NCBI GenBank assembly: GCA_037043455.1
Contig: JAWPHD010002615.1
Coordinates: 124,001-188,000 of the forward strand
DNA: 64,000 nt
Reading direction: 5' to 3'
DNA from: Cyrtodaria siliqua
Taxonomy: Eukaryota; Mollusca; Bivalvia; Adapedonta; Hiatellidae
Shown here: piece by piece, positions 12,580 through 24,075 of the stretch
Layout: each line of letters starts with the position of its first letter
How positions within the stretch are numbered: position 1 is the first letter of the stretch
Position numbers and translations under genes: made by a program
Notes under the pieces: generated by a model
What the model was told of the DNA's origin: nothing
What the model saw: only the letters and a program-made list of their open reading frames with translations
Database searches by the model: none

Positions 12580-13411
12580 ATGAATAACGAATATCCAGTT
12601 TTTTGTTTTTCGATATTCAAAACCTATTTGTTGAATAACGAATCTCGAGTTTTTTGTTTTTGATATAAAAACCCATTTGTTGAATAACGAATCTCTATCT
12701 TTTCGTTTGTCGATATTCAATTTATTTTCATTGAAAAACAAATCTCGAGTTTTTTGTTTTTCGACATTCAAAACTTATTTTTTGAACAACGAATCCCGAG
12801 TTTTTTTGTTTTTTCTAATTTTAATCTTTTTTTGTTGAATAACGAATCTCGAGTTTTTTGTTATTCAACATTCAAAACTTTATTTTTTTAATAACGCATC
12901 TCCAATTTTTGTTTTCGATATTCAATTTTTTTATTATTGAATAACGAATCTCGAGTTTTTTGTTTTTCGACATTCAAAACTTATTTTTTGAATAACGAAT
13001 CTCGAGTTTTTTGTTTTTCGATATTCTTGCTTTTCGACATTCAAAACTTATGTTTTGAATAAAGAATCTCGAGTTTTTGTTTTTGGATAATCAGATTTTT
13101 TTTTTGTTGAATAACGAATCTCGAGTTTTTTGTTTTTGGATATTCATTTTTTTTTTGTTGAATTACGAATCCCGAGTTTTTTGTTTTTCGATATTCAGAT
13201 TTTTATCTGTTGAATAACGAATCTCGAGTTTTTTGTTTTTCGACATTCAAAATTTATTTGTTCAATAACGAATGGCGAGTTTTTTGTTTTTCGATATTCA
13301 GATTTTTTTTGTTGAATAACGAATCTGAAGTTTTTTGTTTTTCGATATTCAGATTTTTTTGTTGTTGAATAACGAATCTCGAGTTTTTTTGTTTTTCGAT
13401 ATTCAACTTGA
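12580..13411 (-). repeat. Right arm tandem array (inverted)
   Basis: About 17 copies of the left-arm unit in reverse orientation (TTGAATAACGAATCTCGAG, TTTTTTGTTTTTCGATATTC). The arm is eight times shorter than the left arm, so the element is asymmetric, as foldback elements often are. Confidence 0.95.
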
Positions 13412-13447
13412 ATATCGAATGTCGAATATCGAATATCATGCTAACTT

Positions 13448-14040
13448 CTGGCCGCTGGAGTAGTCTCCCTTTCTAAATATTCTTAAATTATATTTTCCAA
13501 CTATTATTAGGGACTGGTACTTTATACTGAACATTATTGAACACTTTTAGGGAGGTGGGGTATGGGTTGATGTAGGGATCGAAGCTCAGAATATTAATGC
13601 CCCTCTTCTTCTTCCCCCTACCCACTCCCCGCGTCACAAATCCAGGCTCAGCCTCTGATGGTGTAAGTTTGTTACCTAGCTTCTTTCAAGGCAAACTTGA
13701 TAAATAACGGAAATTCCCGAGTTGCGTTTCTTTTTTTCTCTTGTATAAAATTATGTTCTATGACATACATGATCAGGGTAATATCTTGAAAACAGCGGAG
13801 TGGTCTCCCTAAATAGTTTTAAATTATATTTTCCAGCTATTATTAGGGACCAGTACTTTATACTGAACATTACTGAACACGCTTGGGGAGGTGGGGTATG
13901 GGGTGATGTAGGGATGGAAGTTCAGAATATTAATGCCCCTCTTCTCTTTTCCCCTACCCCCTCCCCACGTCACAAATCCAGGCTCAGCCTCTGATAGTGT
14001 AAGTTTGTTACCTAGCTTCTTTCAACGCAAACTTGATATT
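13448..14040 (+). repeat. Direct duplication of the element's target locus
   Basis: 13448-13702 and 13791-14040 are about 90% alike (shared phrases AGGTGGGGTATGGG, AATATTAATGCCCCTCTTCT, CACAAATCCAGGCTCAGCCT). Between them lie the 3' end of the GAAACGCAACTC-family MITE (13703-13748) and a copy of the flank found at 3229-3268 (ACATACATGATCAGGGTAAT). So MITE end, flank A and flank B occur twice. In the first copy A and B are separated by the 10.2 kb element; in the second they are joined. Confidence 0.85.
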
Positions 14041-15305
14041 TGCGTTCAAACTTTTAAACATTTAGTAGTCTTTACTGTTTTAATCGGCCCGGTCATTAAA
14101 GGCTATATATTCCATGTATTTATTTGCAAAATAGCCAATTATTTTTCAAGTAGGAGTTTACCACACGCAAGGTTTATTGCATTTGAAACGTTGCCACCTT
14201 AGAAAAACAAATCTAAACATGTTGATTCCGGGAAACGTTTGAAAAACTGCAGGAATGGATACAAGGTCCGAAATCTTGCAGATATGGCATGTGGATATGA
14301 TATGATGTGTTGAATGAAATGAATGAACTTTCTGATATTAGCCATTTAATTTGGGTGCAGACGACAATTGTCATAATCTCACACTTGCTCGTCTATTCAC
14401 CTTCAAAGCATCTTTTGTGAAATATATCCGACTGAAGTGTCGGCTTCGAACGTTTTTTATCATTTCGCACCAAATATCGAACGAGTCACCAAAAGAACCA
14501 TATTTTATAACTCGTCTGTAACAGTTGGTCATCGGCATGGACCGCTGAATCTTAAGTAGCCGCCAAACCAAACAGAAGACTCTTATTAGAAATAACACCT
14601 CTAATTACCGCCATTTTTATTCATTAACACGTCCTTCTGCAGAAATAATATTATGACTGTCTCTTTAACGAATTTTCATCTAAGATACATTAAGTGTCAC
14701 CCCCTACAAATGAAGCACCGCGTGTAAATAAGATGCGTAAACTTTGGCAGACGACAATTGATATTTATCCAAATTAATCCAATTCGCACGTGCTTACAAA
14801 ATGATTATCATTGCTACAATGCATCTTGTAACGAAGACACGTGCGTATATGAACGTTAAATTCATCAGATTTTATTAAACATATTTATCTATGCCTCCTT
14901 GACGGTCATGGTATCAAAATTGTTGACCCTCAAAATCTGCAGCCCCGTCCTATTTTAAAGGGTCACTTAAAAGCGTGTGGCCGACCGAAATAACACATAA
15001 ACGGAGCAGTTTCTTTGAGGTATCAGATTTCTGTTAAGTATTTTCTGAACACTTAGTTTAGGGTGGTTTGTCCACGGAGCAAATCTCGAAATCGACCAGA
15101 ATTTTATTTTATTTTTAAATTTTAAACGTTATTTATCTGACATGAAACTGCACTGAAACTGCAATAATTTATAAATAGTGATTTTTTTTAAAGATGTCCC
15201 ATATACAATGACAGAAATATTTTTACCTCAAAAACTATATTTTAGATATTGAGAAACACCACCAATTTAATATATGTTTTCAAAGATTATTAACACTTTT
15301 GTTTA
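14041..15305. other. No gene seen
   Basis: Unique-looking AT-rich sequence with stop codons in all frames at short intervals. I see no exon with plausible splice sites, no RNA gene and no tandem array. Confidence 0.45.
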
Positions 15306-15671
15306 AAGGGGTTGATGCACTATTTTCAAACAAGGTTTACCATATATGGCATATTGGAAAAATGTCTTTTGAAGCAAAGAAAATCACTGCAAATGAAAAA
15401 TAAGCATACAGTTTATATATTTTACATCTGTATATGTATTTCTAATCAATTTGCAGTGATTTTCTTTGCTTTAAAATGTATTTTTTCAATATGCCATATA
15501 TAGTAAAAAAGGCGCGATGCCGTCATCGTTCCAAGATGGCCACCTCCATTTATGTTCTTTAAAAATTTTCAATAGGTCATATCTTCTTTATTTTTTATGT
15601 TTTTTTCCCAAGTTTTTCAGAGCCGTTTTAAATAAATTGTGTTTGAAAATAGTGCATCAACAACCTCCTTA
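15306..15671. mobile_element. Foldback MITE, ~366 bp
   Basis: Ends are inverted repeats: GGGGTTGATGCACTATTTTC on the left and GAAAATAGTGCATCAACAAC on the right. Inner inverted pairs add to the stem: CATATATGGCATATTGGAAA with its partner near 15490, and GCAAAGAAAATCACTGCAAA with its partner near 15450. There is no coding sequence. Confidence 0.75.
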
Positions 15672-15709
15672 AGTAAATATATAGTTTAGATGTGTCTTAA
15701 ATGAATGCT

Positions 15710-18172
15710 AGAATCTATAGTTACTGTTTACTTGTATACTGTATACTTGTATACTGTTACTGTTTACTTGTATACTGTTACTGTATACATGTATACTTGT
15801 ATACTGTTACTGTATACTTGTATACTTGTATACTGTTACTGTTTACTTGTATACTGTTACTGTTTACTTGTATACTGTTACTGTATACTTGTATACTGTT
15901 ACTGTATACTTGTATACTTGTATACTGTTACTGTTTACTTGTATACTGTTACTGTATACTTGTATACTTGTATACTGTTACTGTATACTTGTATACTGTT
16001 ACTGTATACTTGTATACTTGTATACTGTTACTGTTTACTTGTATACTGTTACTGTATACTTGTATATTTGTATACTGTTACTGTATACTTGTATACTTGT
16101 ATACTGTTACTGTTTACTTGTATACTGTTACTGTATACTTGTATACTTGTATACTGTTACTGTTTACTTGTATACTGTTACTGTATACTTGTATACTTGT
16201 ATACTGTTACTGTATACTTGTATACTGTTACTTGAATACTGTTACTGTATACTTGCATATTGTTACTGTATACTTGTATACTGTTACTGTATATATGCAT
16301 ATTGTTTCTGTATACTTGTATACTGTATACTTGTATACTGTTACTGTATACTTGTATACTGTAACTGTATACTTGTATACTGTTACTGCATACTTGCATC
16401 CTGTCACTGTATATGTGTATACTTGTATACTGTTACTGTATACTTGTATACTGTTACTGTATACTTGCATACTGTTACTGTATACTTCTATACTGTTACT
16501 GTATACTTGTATACTGTAACTGTATACTTGTATACTGTTAATGTTTACTTGTATACTGTTACTGTATACTTGTATACTGTTACTGTTTACTTGTATACTG
16601 TTACTGTATACTTGTATACTGTTAATGTATACTTGTATACTGTTTACTTGTATACTGTATACGTGTGTACTGTTACTATTTACTTGTATACTGTTACTGT
16701 ATACTTGTATACTTGTATACTGTTACAGTATACTTGTATACTGTATACTGTTACTGTATACTTGTATACTGTATACTTGTATACTGTTATTGTAAACTTG
16801 TATAGTGTATGCTTGTATAGTGTATACTTTTATACTGTTACTGTTTACTGTATACTTGTATACTTGTATACTGTTACTGTTTACTTGTATACTGTTACTG
16901 TATACTTGTATACTGTTACTGTATACTGTTACTGTATACTTGTATACTGTTACTGTATACTTGCATACTGTTACTGTATACTTGTATACTGTTACTGTAT
17001 ATATGCGTATTGTTTCTGTATACTTGTATACTGTATACTTGTATACTGTTACTGTGTACCTGTATACTGTTACTGTATACTTGTATACTGTAACTGTATA
17101 CTTGTATACTGTTACTGTATACTTGTATACTGTTACTGTATACTTGTATACTGTTACTGTATACTTGTATTCTGTTAATGTTTACTTGTATACTGTTACT
17201 GTATACTTGTATACTGTTACTGTTTACTTGTATACTGTTACTGTATACTTGTATACTGTTAATGTATACTTGTATACTGTATACGTGTGTACTGTTACTA
17301 TTTACTTGTATACTGTTACTCTATACTTGTATACTTGTATATTGTAAACTTGTATAGTGTATGCTTGTATAGTGTATACTTTTATACTGTTACTGTTTAC
17401 TGTTACTGTTTACTTGTATACTGTTACTGTATACTTGTATACTGTTACTGTATACTTGTATACTGTTACTGTATACTTGTATACTGTTACTGTATACTTG
17501 TATATTGTTACTGTATACCAATATACTGTTATTGTATACTTGTATACTGTTACTGTATACTTGTATACTTTTACTGTATACTTGCATACTGTTACTGTAT
17601 ACTTGTATACTGTTACTGTTACTGTTTACTTGTATACTGTTAATGTTTACTTGTATACTGTTACTGTATACTTGTATACTGTTACTGTTTACTTGTATAC
17701 TGTTACTGTATACTAGTATACTGTTAATGTATACTTGTATACTGTTTACTTGTATACTGTATACGTGTGTACTGTTACTATTTACTTGTTTACTGTTACT
17801 GTATACTTGTATACCGTATAATTGTATACTGTTACTGTATACTTGCATACTGTATACTTGTTTACTGTTATTGTAAACTTGTATAGTGTATGCTTGTATA
17901 GTGTATACTTTTATACTGTTACTGTTTACTGTTTACTGTATACGTGTATACTGTTACTGTTTACGTGTATACTGTTATTGTATACGTGTATACTGTTACT
18001 ATATACTTGTATACTGTTACTGTATACTTATATACTGTTACTGTATACTTGTATATTGTTACTGTATACTAATATACTGTTATTGTATACTTGCATACTG
18101 TTACTGTATAATTGTATACTGTATACTTGTATACTGTATACTTGTATACTTGTATACTTGTATGTGCGTATA
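15710..18172. repeat. 21-bp satellite, TGTTAC + TGTATACTTGTATAC
   Basis: About 2.5 kb of a 21-bp unit (TGTTAC followed by TGTATACTTGTATAC), with frequent 9-12 bp insertions of an extra TTGTATACT and occasional TTTAC for ATAC. GTATAC is itself a palindrome, so single strands can fold. Because the unit equals seven codons and lacks stops in several frames, very long open frames appear on both strands (up to 450 codons, repeating V-T-V-Y-L-Y-T). They are not genes. Confidence 0.96.
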
Positions 18173-18175
18173 GTG

Positions 18176-18690
18176 GTTTATCATGCAGATATGCACTTTT
18201 CTGCCTAATAAAGGGGTGACCTATTACATTTTGATTTAATTAGGCACTGGCCAATAAAGCAAATCAATGCGGAATCCCTCGGCGTTTATTGTACGTAACG
18301 TTATCAGACGTCATGCACGTAACGTTGTCTGACGTCATTAAACAAACAAAAAACAATAACATGGCGACGTCCTCGATAAGCGCACCATTCTGAGAAATAG
18401 GTAATAATAGTAATTCATACAGAAAATATGGATAATCTACATGATAAATAGAATATTATGTCAGTGCCTTTTACTATCAGAGCCTCGCCCTTCTTCGTTT
18501 TCTAAGCTCGCCTAATAAACTTGATAGTAAAAGGCACTGACATAATATTCTCTATGTATACAAACGACGTTGTGTTCGGTTCGATCCTTTAATGTCAACT
18601 GAGTCAAAACATAAACAACAACAACAACAATGACGTAACGTCAGCATAACTAGCGCGCGTTAATCAACGTTACATAACGTCGCGCCACGA
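18176..18690. other. Spacer between satellite blocks, with CRE-like sites
   Basis: This 0.5 kb segment separates two blocks of the 21-bp satellite and may be an insertion. It has a tandem pair of ~23-bp repeats (ACGTAACGTTATCAGACGTC and ACGTAACGTTGTCTGACGTC; 18294-18340) containing a full TGACGTCA palindrome at 18330-18337, and further TGACGTAACGTCA-like sequence near 18630. TGACGTCA is the CREB/ATF consensus; any function here is speculation. Confidence 0.5.
18451..18550. mobile_element. Hairpin with perfect 29-bp inverted repeats
   Basis: 18451-18479 (GAATATTATGTCAGTGCCTT and nine more bases) and 18522-18550 are perfect reverse complements around a 42-bp loop that contains CTCGCC and its near repeat. 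The shape is that of a MITE hinge. It may be the core of a larger element spanning 18176-18690. Confidence 0.75.
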
Positions 18691-18846
18691 CAATACTGTT
18701 ACTGTTGTATACTGTTACTGTATACTTGTATACTGTATACTTGTATACTGTTACTGTATACTTGCATACTGTTACTGTATACTTGCATACTGTTACTGTA
18801 TACTTGTATACTGTTACTCTATACTTGTATACTGTTACTCTATACT
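18691..18846. repeat. 21-bp satellite, second block
   Basis: Seven to eight units of the same satellite as 15710-18172, same orientation, including variants TGTTACTC and CTTGCATAC. It shows that the spacer at 18176-18690 lies within or at the edge of one original array. Confidence 0.92.
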
Positions 18847-19830
18847 TGTTTATGCCATCATAATATTTTTTATTCACCCGCATGTTTGTTATTCGTTTGC
18901 ATTATATCACCTCTTATAATGTTTTATTGAAACGTATTTTGAGATTAGGAAAGTGCGAATTTAGAATAACGGCAAATGTTGACCTTATTTTAAAACGGAC
19001 TAATTGCGAAAAGACAATATTACCTCTCTACTAATTCACAAGTGTCCAGTCTGAACTATCAGTAACCTCAACAATCGGTTCCTAATCTTATTTGGTTAAT
19101 AATTATTATAACAATAATATACTTTGTATTTAGTAATTCAATAAAACATCGGGGTTCTTAAACTCAAGCACTTTTTATACCGCAATCTTCAATTTTTATT
19201 TCAGATTATTCGCGAACCAAATCCGTTTTAATCTGACGGAGTGTGGAAATCAGATGTAAACTCTAAGAAAAATATTGGTTTATTGCGAACCATTAAGCTA
19301 GGTTAGGCTAACAAATTCGCGTTTCGGAAAAGAAATTGGACTAAATCATCAATAATTGATCTATTGTGCAAAGCAATGGTTTCAAATCTAACAAATAAAC
19401 TAAAGCTGCGGATTTTACCATTCATTGGAGATCGGTACAATATCTTGGATAAATAAAGAAACGGTTAAACATCCAAGTTTGCAATTTCAATTACATTTAC
19501 AAAAATATTTTGCTTAGGATAAAGACAAGGATGGGGAAAGGTTGTGGTATTTACTCATATTGCACTATTATATGGTTAAATAATTGTTAATGGATGGTGC
19601 TTAACATGTAAGACCTCATCCAGTGGGGGTATATTTAAAAAACAAACATTGAAAACATTTATTTAAAAATTTGGTCCGGTTTTCCAATTTATTACTCTTG
19701 ATTTTATATTCCAATGCTATGGCCATTACAACTTATATCAACAGAAAGTATCAAGATCAAGAAAAAAGGCATTGCTTTCATGCAAATGTCGCTGTGCGAC
19801 TTCGCGCAGTATTTATTACCTTCCAAGTAC
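18847..19830. other. No gene seen
   Basis: AT-rich unique sequence without tandem structure, RNA gene or exon that I can support. The 60-codon frame at 19714-19896 runs into a dispersed repeat and is not convincing. Confidence 0.45.
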
Positions 19831-19831
19831 A

Positions 19832-20045
19832 GAATTGATATGAACTGGGGTTTTACGGCGCACCAACACAAAAAAGATTATATGGCACCAACATGAATGA
19901 AAATTTCAGGCTCACTATTCATTTAAACCTAAAATATGCAGAATGGGCCTAGAACAAAAATATGCAAAGAATCTACTCACCAGAGTTGCTGCCAATTCTA
20001 TTGTAAACACTCCATTTTTACAAGTTTCGAGGCAGTTATTATTGA
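19832..20045 (+). repeat. SINE-like repeat family B, copy 1
   Basis: Shares a chain of phrases with 35825-36115 and 40501-40768: GGGTTTTACGGCGCACCAAC, then TTATATGGC(A/G)CCAAC, then ATATGCAGAATGGGCCTAGA, then AATTCTATTGTAAACACTCC. All three copies point the same way. No tRNA-like head is visible, so this may be a SINE body or another short dispersed repeat. Confidence 0.7.
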
Positions 20046-20121
20046 ACCCATTAAAGAGTGCGGAGAAAATACCGAGGTGAACCGTGGTTTTGGTGAATAG
20101 TCTGATGATTAACTTCATTAC

Positions 20122-20292
20122 TTAACCCTTAACCCGCTACATATATATAATGGAATGTTCTTTCTTTAAATTAAGACCATTCCATTTATGTGACAAAGGG
20201 GTGTTTTGGGGGAAATGACTGATCAGCAGTCAGACATTGTAAACCCTGATCAGCCTGGGAGTAACTCGCAGGCTTAGCGGGTTAAGGGTTAA
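20122..20292. mobile_element. Small MITE, 171 bp
   Basis: Perfect 17-bp terminal inverted repeats, TTAACCCTTAACCCGCT at 20122-20138 and its complement at 20276-20292. The subterminal part holds repeated TGATCAGC(C/A) phrases. It has no coding capacity. The TTAA ends could belong to the element or to a target duplication. Confidence 0.8.
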
Positions 20293-20825
20293 ATATTATA
20301 GGTATAATATTACACGCCCTTTTTATTATAAAATAACATTTTATACTATTTTCCTATCTTTACATGTCCTGCTTCATCCAGTTGAACGTATGTGCGATAC
20401 TGCATTAACTTGTTCTTATAAAATCATAAAATGCATGCATGTATGTAGTTGGCTGGTAAGCCAGTTGATAGATTTTTCTGTATAACATGCCCATAGCTAC
20501 GCTAAGGCACACAGAGACACGGTAGAATATTGGGAATATACATACTTTACATATAAACAACTTCAGTATGGAAAACTAATCAATCATTGAAAAAAGAAAC
20601 GTGTTGCTTCGAACAGAAAATGCACTTAAACGCAGGAAATCGCATGTAAGGATGTACGTGCCACCAGACCTCCATATAAAGCGATTTGCCTCGGTTAAAT
20701 TTTAGGGCTGGCTACGGGCCTGCATAACATTGTTTATGCAAATGAAGTATTAATTAATTACGTCATCATGTCGATATCACAATTAATTAAGGAAATTATT
20801 TTATATGTTACGAATTACATGGTTA
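20293..20825. other. No gene seen
   Basis: AT-rich sequence; ATGCATGCATGTATGTAG near 20430 is a short simple repeat. I cannot support any gene. Confidence 0.4.
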
Positions 20826-21160
20826 GTAATTTAGAATTTCAGCTGTATTGTGGCGTTTGTAAGAAAATGTAAGTCTGAAAAGTGATAAATGCGAGCATCT
20901 GGCGAGTATAATTATATGGCATCTTTCGACACGAGCCAACTGTAAGTTACTAAACATGTATATTCTGTTATCATGCAAACGGTTTTAAATATATAAACAT
21001 AACTTACCTAAAAACAATGGAAAGAACAGCTCACGTCTGCTGCGGTCAAAATACAAATGGAGGATTTTTTGCCAAGGGAAGTAACTTTGACAAAAATACA
21101 TTTTGACTTTTAAATATATTTATATCGATTTATATCGATAGTAAGTGCGAAATACTGTGA
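20826..21160. repeat. Dispersed repeat C, copy 1
   Basis: Strongly similar to 40905-41215. The best block is AACAGCTCACGTCTGCTGC, CAAAATACAAATGGAGGATT and AAGGGAAGTAACTTTG. The similarity resumes at about 21805-21890 (AACAATAGCACGTGTAC), after a foldback insertion absent from the other copy. On the minus strand the block ends in TTTTTAGGTAAGT, which looks like a splice donor, so a transcribed origin is possible. Confidence 0.7.
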
Positions 21161-21800
21161 TGTTATTAATTAAGTGTTTTCATACTGGCCCTGATATTGA
21201 TCCAAGGATTGTCATATTGGCCCAAGGCCTTGGGCCAATATGACAGTCCGAGGACCAATGACTGGGCCAATATGGAAACACTTGATTAATGACATTTTTA
21301 TTAATTAGCTACTTAATATCTCTCTTTATTCCTATGTTCCAAATATCATTTACAGGCAAGAAAAAACAAGAGATATATGTTCAATATAACATTTGATAAC
21401 AAGTATCTGATTGAAATAAATCTTCCCCTGTTATCGCTCGATGGCGCGTGGGAAAATCACACATGAACTAATAGCTATATTTCAGCAAAGTCGATGTAAC
21501 CGATTGATTGTCGACATTACATAGGTGAACATAGCTGCGACGTTGCGTTCTTTTTCTTCAAATTGGCGTTCTTAAAGAAAACATAGCCTTGGTCATATTG
21601 GCCATGTTGGCTTATCCAATCAGATTGCTTGAATTTCATATTGGCCGAGATTTCTCATATTGGCCGAGTTTCTTTCCATATTGGTCTTGTTTTTACCATA
21701 GTGGTGCTTACATTTTTCTGCAAACCACGGCAGATATTAAGTAGTTAATTAATAATTTTCTTTATTAATTGATAATTACGATATAATTATGGTTGATTTA
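21161..21800. mobile_element. Foldback element with ATATTGGCC repeats
   Basis: A palindrome at about 21165-21300 (TTAAGTGTTTTCATACTGGC mirrored by GGGCCAATATGGAAACACTT, hinge CCAAGGCCTTGG) is followed by more ATATTGGCC phrases between 21590 and 21690 and AT-rich TTAATTAA-type ends. The copy of the host repeat at 41215-41300 lacks it, which supports an insertion of roughly 640 bp. Confidence 0.65.
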
Positions 21801-22015
21801 ATCATGGAACAATAGCACGTGTACCTAATTAGCCTAACTGTGCAACTGGGCGGAGCATACTAGGATGGTGCTGTATTTATATATTACAAACATTAGTTGC
21901 ATGATTAGTACGTATACATTGATTGTCTGAATTAAAATATAGTTTATACCTTTAATATTGATCAATAACTATGTTAGATTTCCTCTAACTTTAAACATAG
22001 CACTCTCTTTATAGG

Positions 22016-22587
22016 ACACATAGTACGGTATTAGAACACCTTGCACGGTATTAGAACACCTTGCACGGTACTAGAACATCTAATACATTACTAGAACACC
22101 TAATACGGTACTATATATAGAACCCTTACTACGGTACTAGAACACGTAGTACGGTACTAGAACACATATTACGGTACTGAACACATATTACGTACTAGAA
22201 CACCGCATAGGGTACTAGAACACCTCATACGGTACTAGAACACATAGTACGGTACTAGAACACTCATATGGTACTAGAACACAAAGTACGTACTACAACA
22301 CACAGAACGGTACTAGAACACATAGTACGGTACTAGAACACCTAGTACGACACTATAATCAATATTACGGTACTAGAACGTCCAGTACGGTACTAGAATA
22401 ACTAATAAGGTATTAGAACACCTAGTGCGGTACTAGAACACCTGGCACGGTACTAGAATACCTAGAACCTTACCAGAACACCTAGTGCGATACTAGAACA
22501 CTTACTGCGGTATTATAACAACTGGCACAGTACCAGAACACCCAGTACGGTACTAGAACACGCAGTACGTTACCAGAACACATAGTA
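22016..22587. repeat. 20-bp satellite, block 1
   Basis: About 28 degenerate copies of ACGGTACTAGAACACCTAGT. Variation in the CACCTAG part is high. The array is interrupted downstream by a LINE fragment and then by a MITE, with satellite on both sides of each. Confidence 0.93.
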
Positions 22588-23264
22588 ATAAAGAAAAAAA
22601 GAAGAAGATAAAATACACAAAATTCAGAAAAGAGCAGCTAGAATAATATTAAACAAACCTTTTTGAACTAATTCTAAGGATATGTTCATTGAACTTCAGT
22701 GGCTTTCTTTTCATAACAGATGTCATTATCATACTGGTGTGTTGATATATAAATCAATAAACAACCAATAAATAAGCTCCTAATTACATATCACAACGTT
22801 TGACATTCTCATGTAATAATAGGTATAATCTGCGATCAGCTACACGAAATGATATTGTTACACAAAAACCGCAAACTAAATACATGAAAGACACATTTAG
22901 CGACTTTGGTCGACATGTTTGGAACAATATACCTGTCGACATACGTTCTCTTCCTACTATCCAGTCATTTAAATATAATTATAAAAAATGTTTGTTGCAA
23001 AATGGACATTGATATGAATGATACTAAAGTCAATATGTATTTTGTTTTTGCTTGCATATACATGTACATTATGTAAGACTATTACGATTTCTTCTATATC
23101 CAAATATAATTCTGTGTTTGTCGAAGATTGGATGTTAACTTTTATTGTTAGTGTATTAAAAATCACCTAATGTTTGTTAATTTATGTACAGGCCGTCGCA
23201 TTGAAAATATGATGTTTATTCCTTGATATTATGTCCTAATGTGTTAACCTTCTTTAAATAAAGA

Positions 23265-23295
<31 letters not shown>
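22588..23295 (+). mobile_element. 5'-truncated LINE (non-LTR retrotransposon) 3' end
   Basis: The plus strand encodes the last part of a Jockey/CR1-type ORF2. First comes a segment like K-x-Q-K-R-A-A-R-I-I (from about 22612), broken by a stop and a frameshift. Then an intact stretch (22779-23012) has Y-N-L-R-S-A-T-R-N-D, F-G-R-H-V-W-N-N-I-P and S-F-K-Y-N-Y-K, the usual C-terminal signature of these polyproteins. The 3' end is an ATT repeat tail. ATAGTA flanks both sides (22582-22587, 23296-23301) as a likely short target duplication. Dead copy; the endonuclease and catalytic reverse transcriptase parts are absent. Confidence 0.85.
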
Positions 23296-23298
<3 letters not shown>

Positions 23299-23504
23299 GT
23301 ACGGTTTTATAACACATATTACGATGCTGGATGGCATTATTGCAACTAGTTCGACACAAGGACAGCTAGTGCGATACTAGAACACCCAGTATGGTACTAG
23401 AACATCTCACATGTTACCAGAACACGTAATGTCTCATATGTTACCAGAACACGTAATGTGGTACTAGAACATAAAATACGGTACTAGAACGCCTAGTTTG
23501 GTAC
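23296..23504. repeat. 20-bp satellite, block 2
   Basis: Continuation of the GGTACTAGAACAC satellite after the LINE insertion, including a duplicated ATGTTACCAGAACACGTAAT stretch near 23410-23460. Confidence 0.88.
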
Positions 23505-24075
23505 TATTGTTTGGGGCGCTTGTTTCCGCCAAAGGTCTTTTGGACTTTTCATACAAAATCCATCTAGTACCTAAATAAGTTGTATATCAGTGAAACAGAC
23601 ATTTTTAGTGGTAAGTAAAAATGCCTTACTTTTCAAAATCGGTTGAGAAATAATAAAATCATGCGCTAATGCTGTTTTTGATGGGGAATTTTTAATGCAA
23701 AATTCTGCTAACGTTACATGAACAATTAGAAAATAATAAAATCTAGAATATTTATCCAAAATTGTTTTTATATTGTTGGATATTCATAAATTAAGACACC
23801 CTGGAAGTTTAATAGCAAAATATGAAGGCTATCTGAAGTTATTTGAACTTTCTTAATTTTCTGCTGTCACACCAAGGAATTTACATGGTTGTCATTATAC
23901 TCAAAAAATCATTTGGGCTGTAAAATATTTATTTCTCAACCGATTTTCAAAAGTAAGGTATTTTTATTTACCACTAAAATACCAGTTCTTATGTTATATA
24001 ATTGATGTACGTATTATTAAATTGCTGAAACAACTGCAGAAAAACCTTTGGCTGAAACAAGCGCCCCAAACAATA
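23505..24075. mobile_element. Foldback MITE with TA target duplication
   Basis: Terminal inverted repeats of about 30 bp (TTGTTTGGGGCGCTTGTTTC and its complement) bound a 567-bp element; inner arms (GGTAAGTAAAAATGCCTTAC, AATCGGTTGAGAAATAA) also pair. It sits in the satellite unit GGTACTAGAACACC exactly at its TA: the left junction reads GGTAC-TA-TTGTTTGG and the right CCAAACAA-TA-GAACACC. A TA duplication fits a Tc1/mariner-superfamily transposase acting in trans. No coding sequence. Confidence 0.9.

Larger units (their letters stand above)
3269..13447. mobile_element. Giant foldback (FB-like) element, 10.2 kb
   Basis: One composite palindrome. The outer ends are perfect 36-bp inverted repeats (3269-3304 and 13412-13447, beginning AAGTTAGCATGATATTCGAT). 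Inside them come a 6.8 kb array on the left and an 0.83 kb array of the same unit in reverse orientation on the right, then inverted inner arms, then a palindromic core. Long inverted repeats made of short direct repeats are the hallmark of Drosophila Foldback/Galileo-type elements. I see no transposase. An empty copy of the target is present at 13749-14040. An alternative is a recombination-made palindrome rather than a transposon. Confidence 0.72.

Noticed and set aside
15701..17178. Open frames of 272 and 450 codons
   Set aside because: The 21-bp satellite is seven codons long and lacks stops in several phases. The translation is a pure Val-Thr-Val-Tyr-Leu-Tyr-Thr type repeat and overlapping frames of similar length exist in other phases and on the other strand.
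22588..23295. Functional retrotransposon
   Set aside because: Only the C-terminal end of the polyprotein is present, with an in-frame stop and a frameshift; all catalytic domains are missing.
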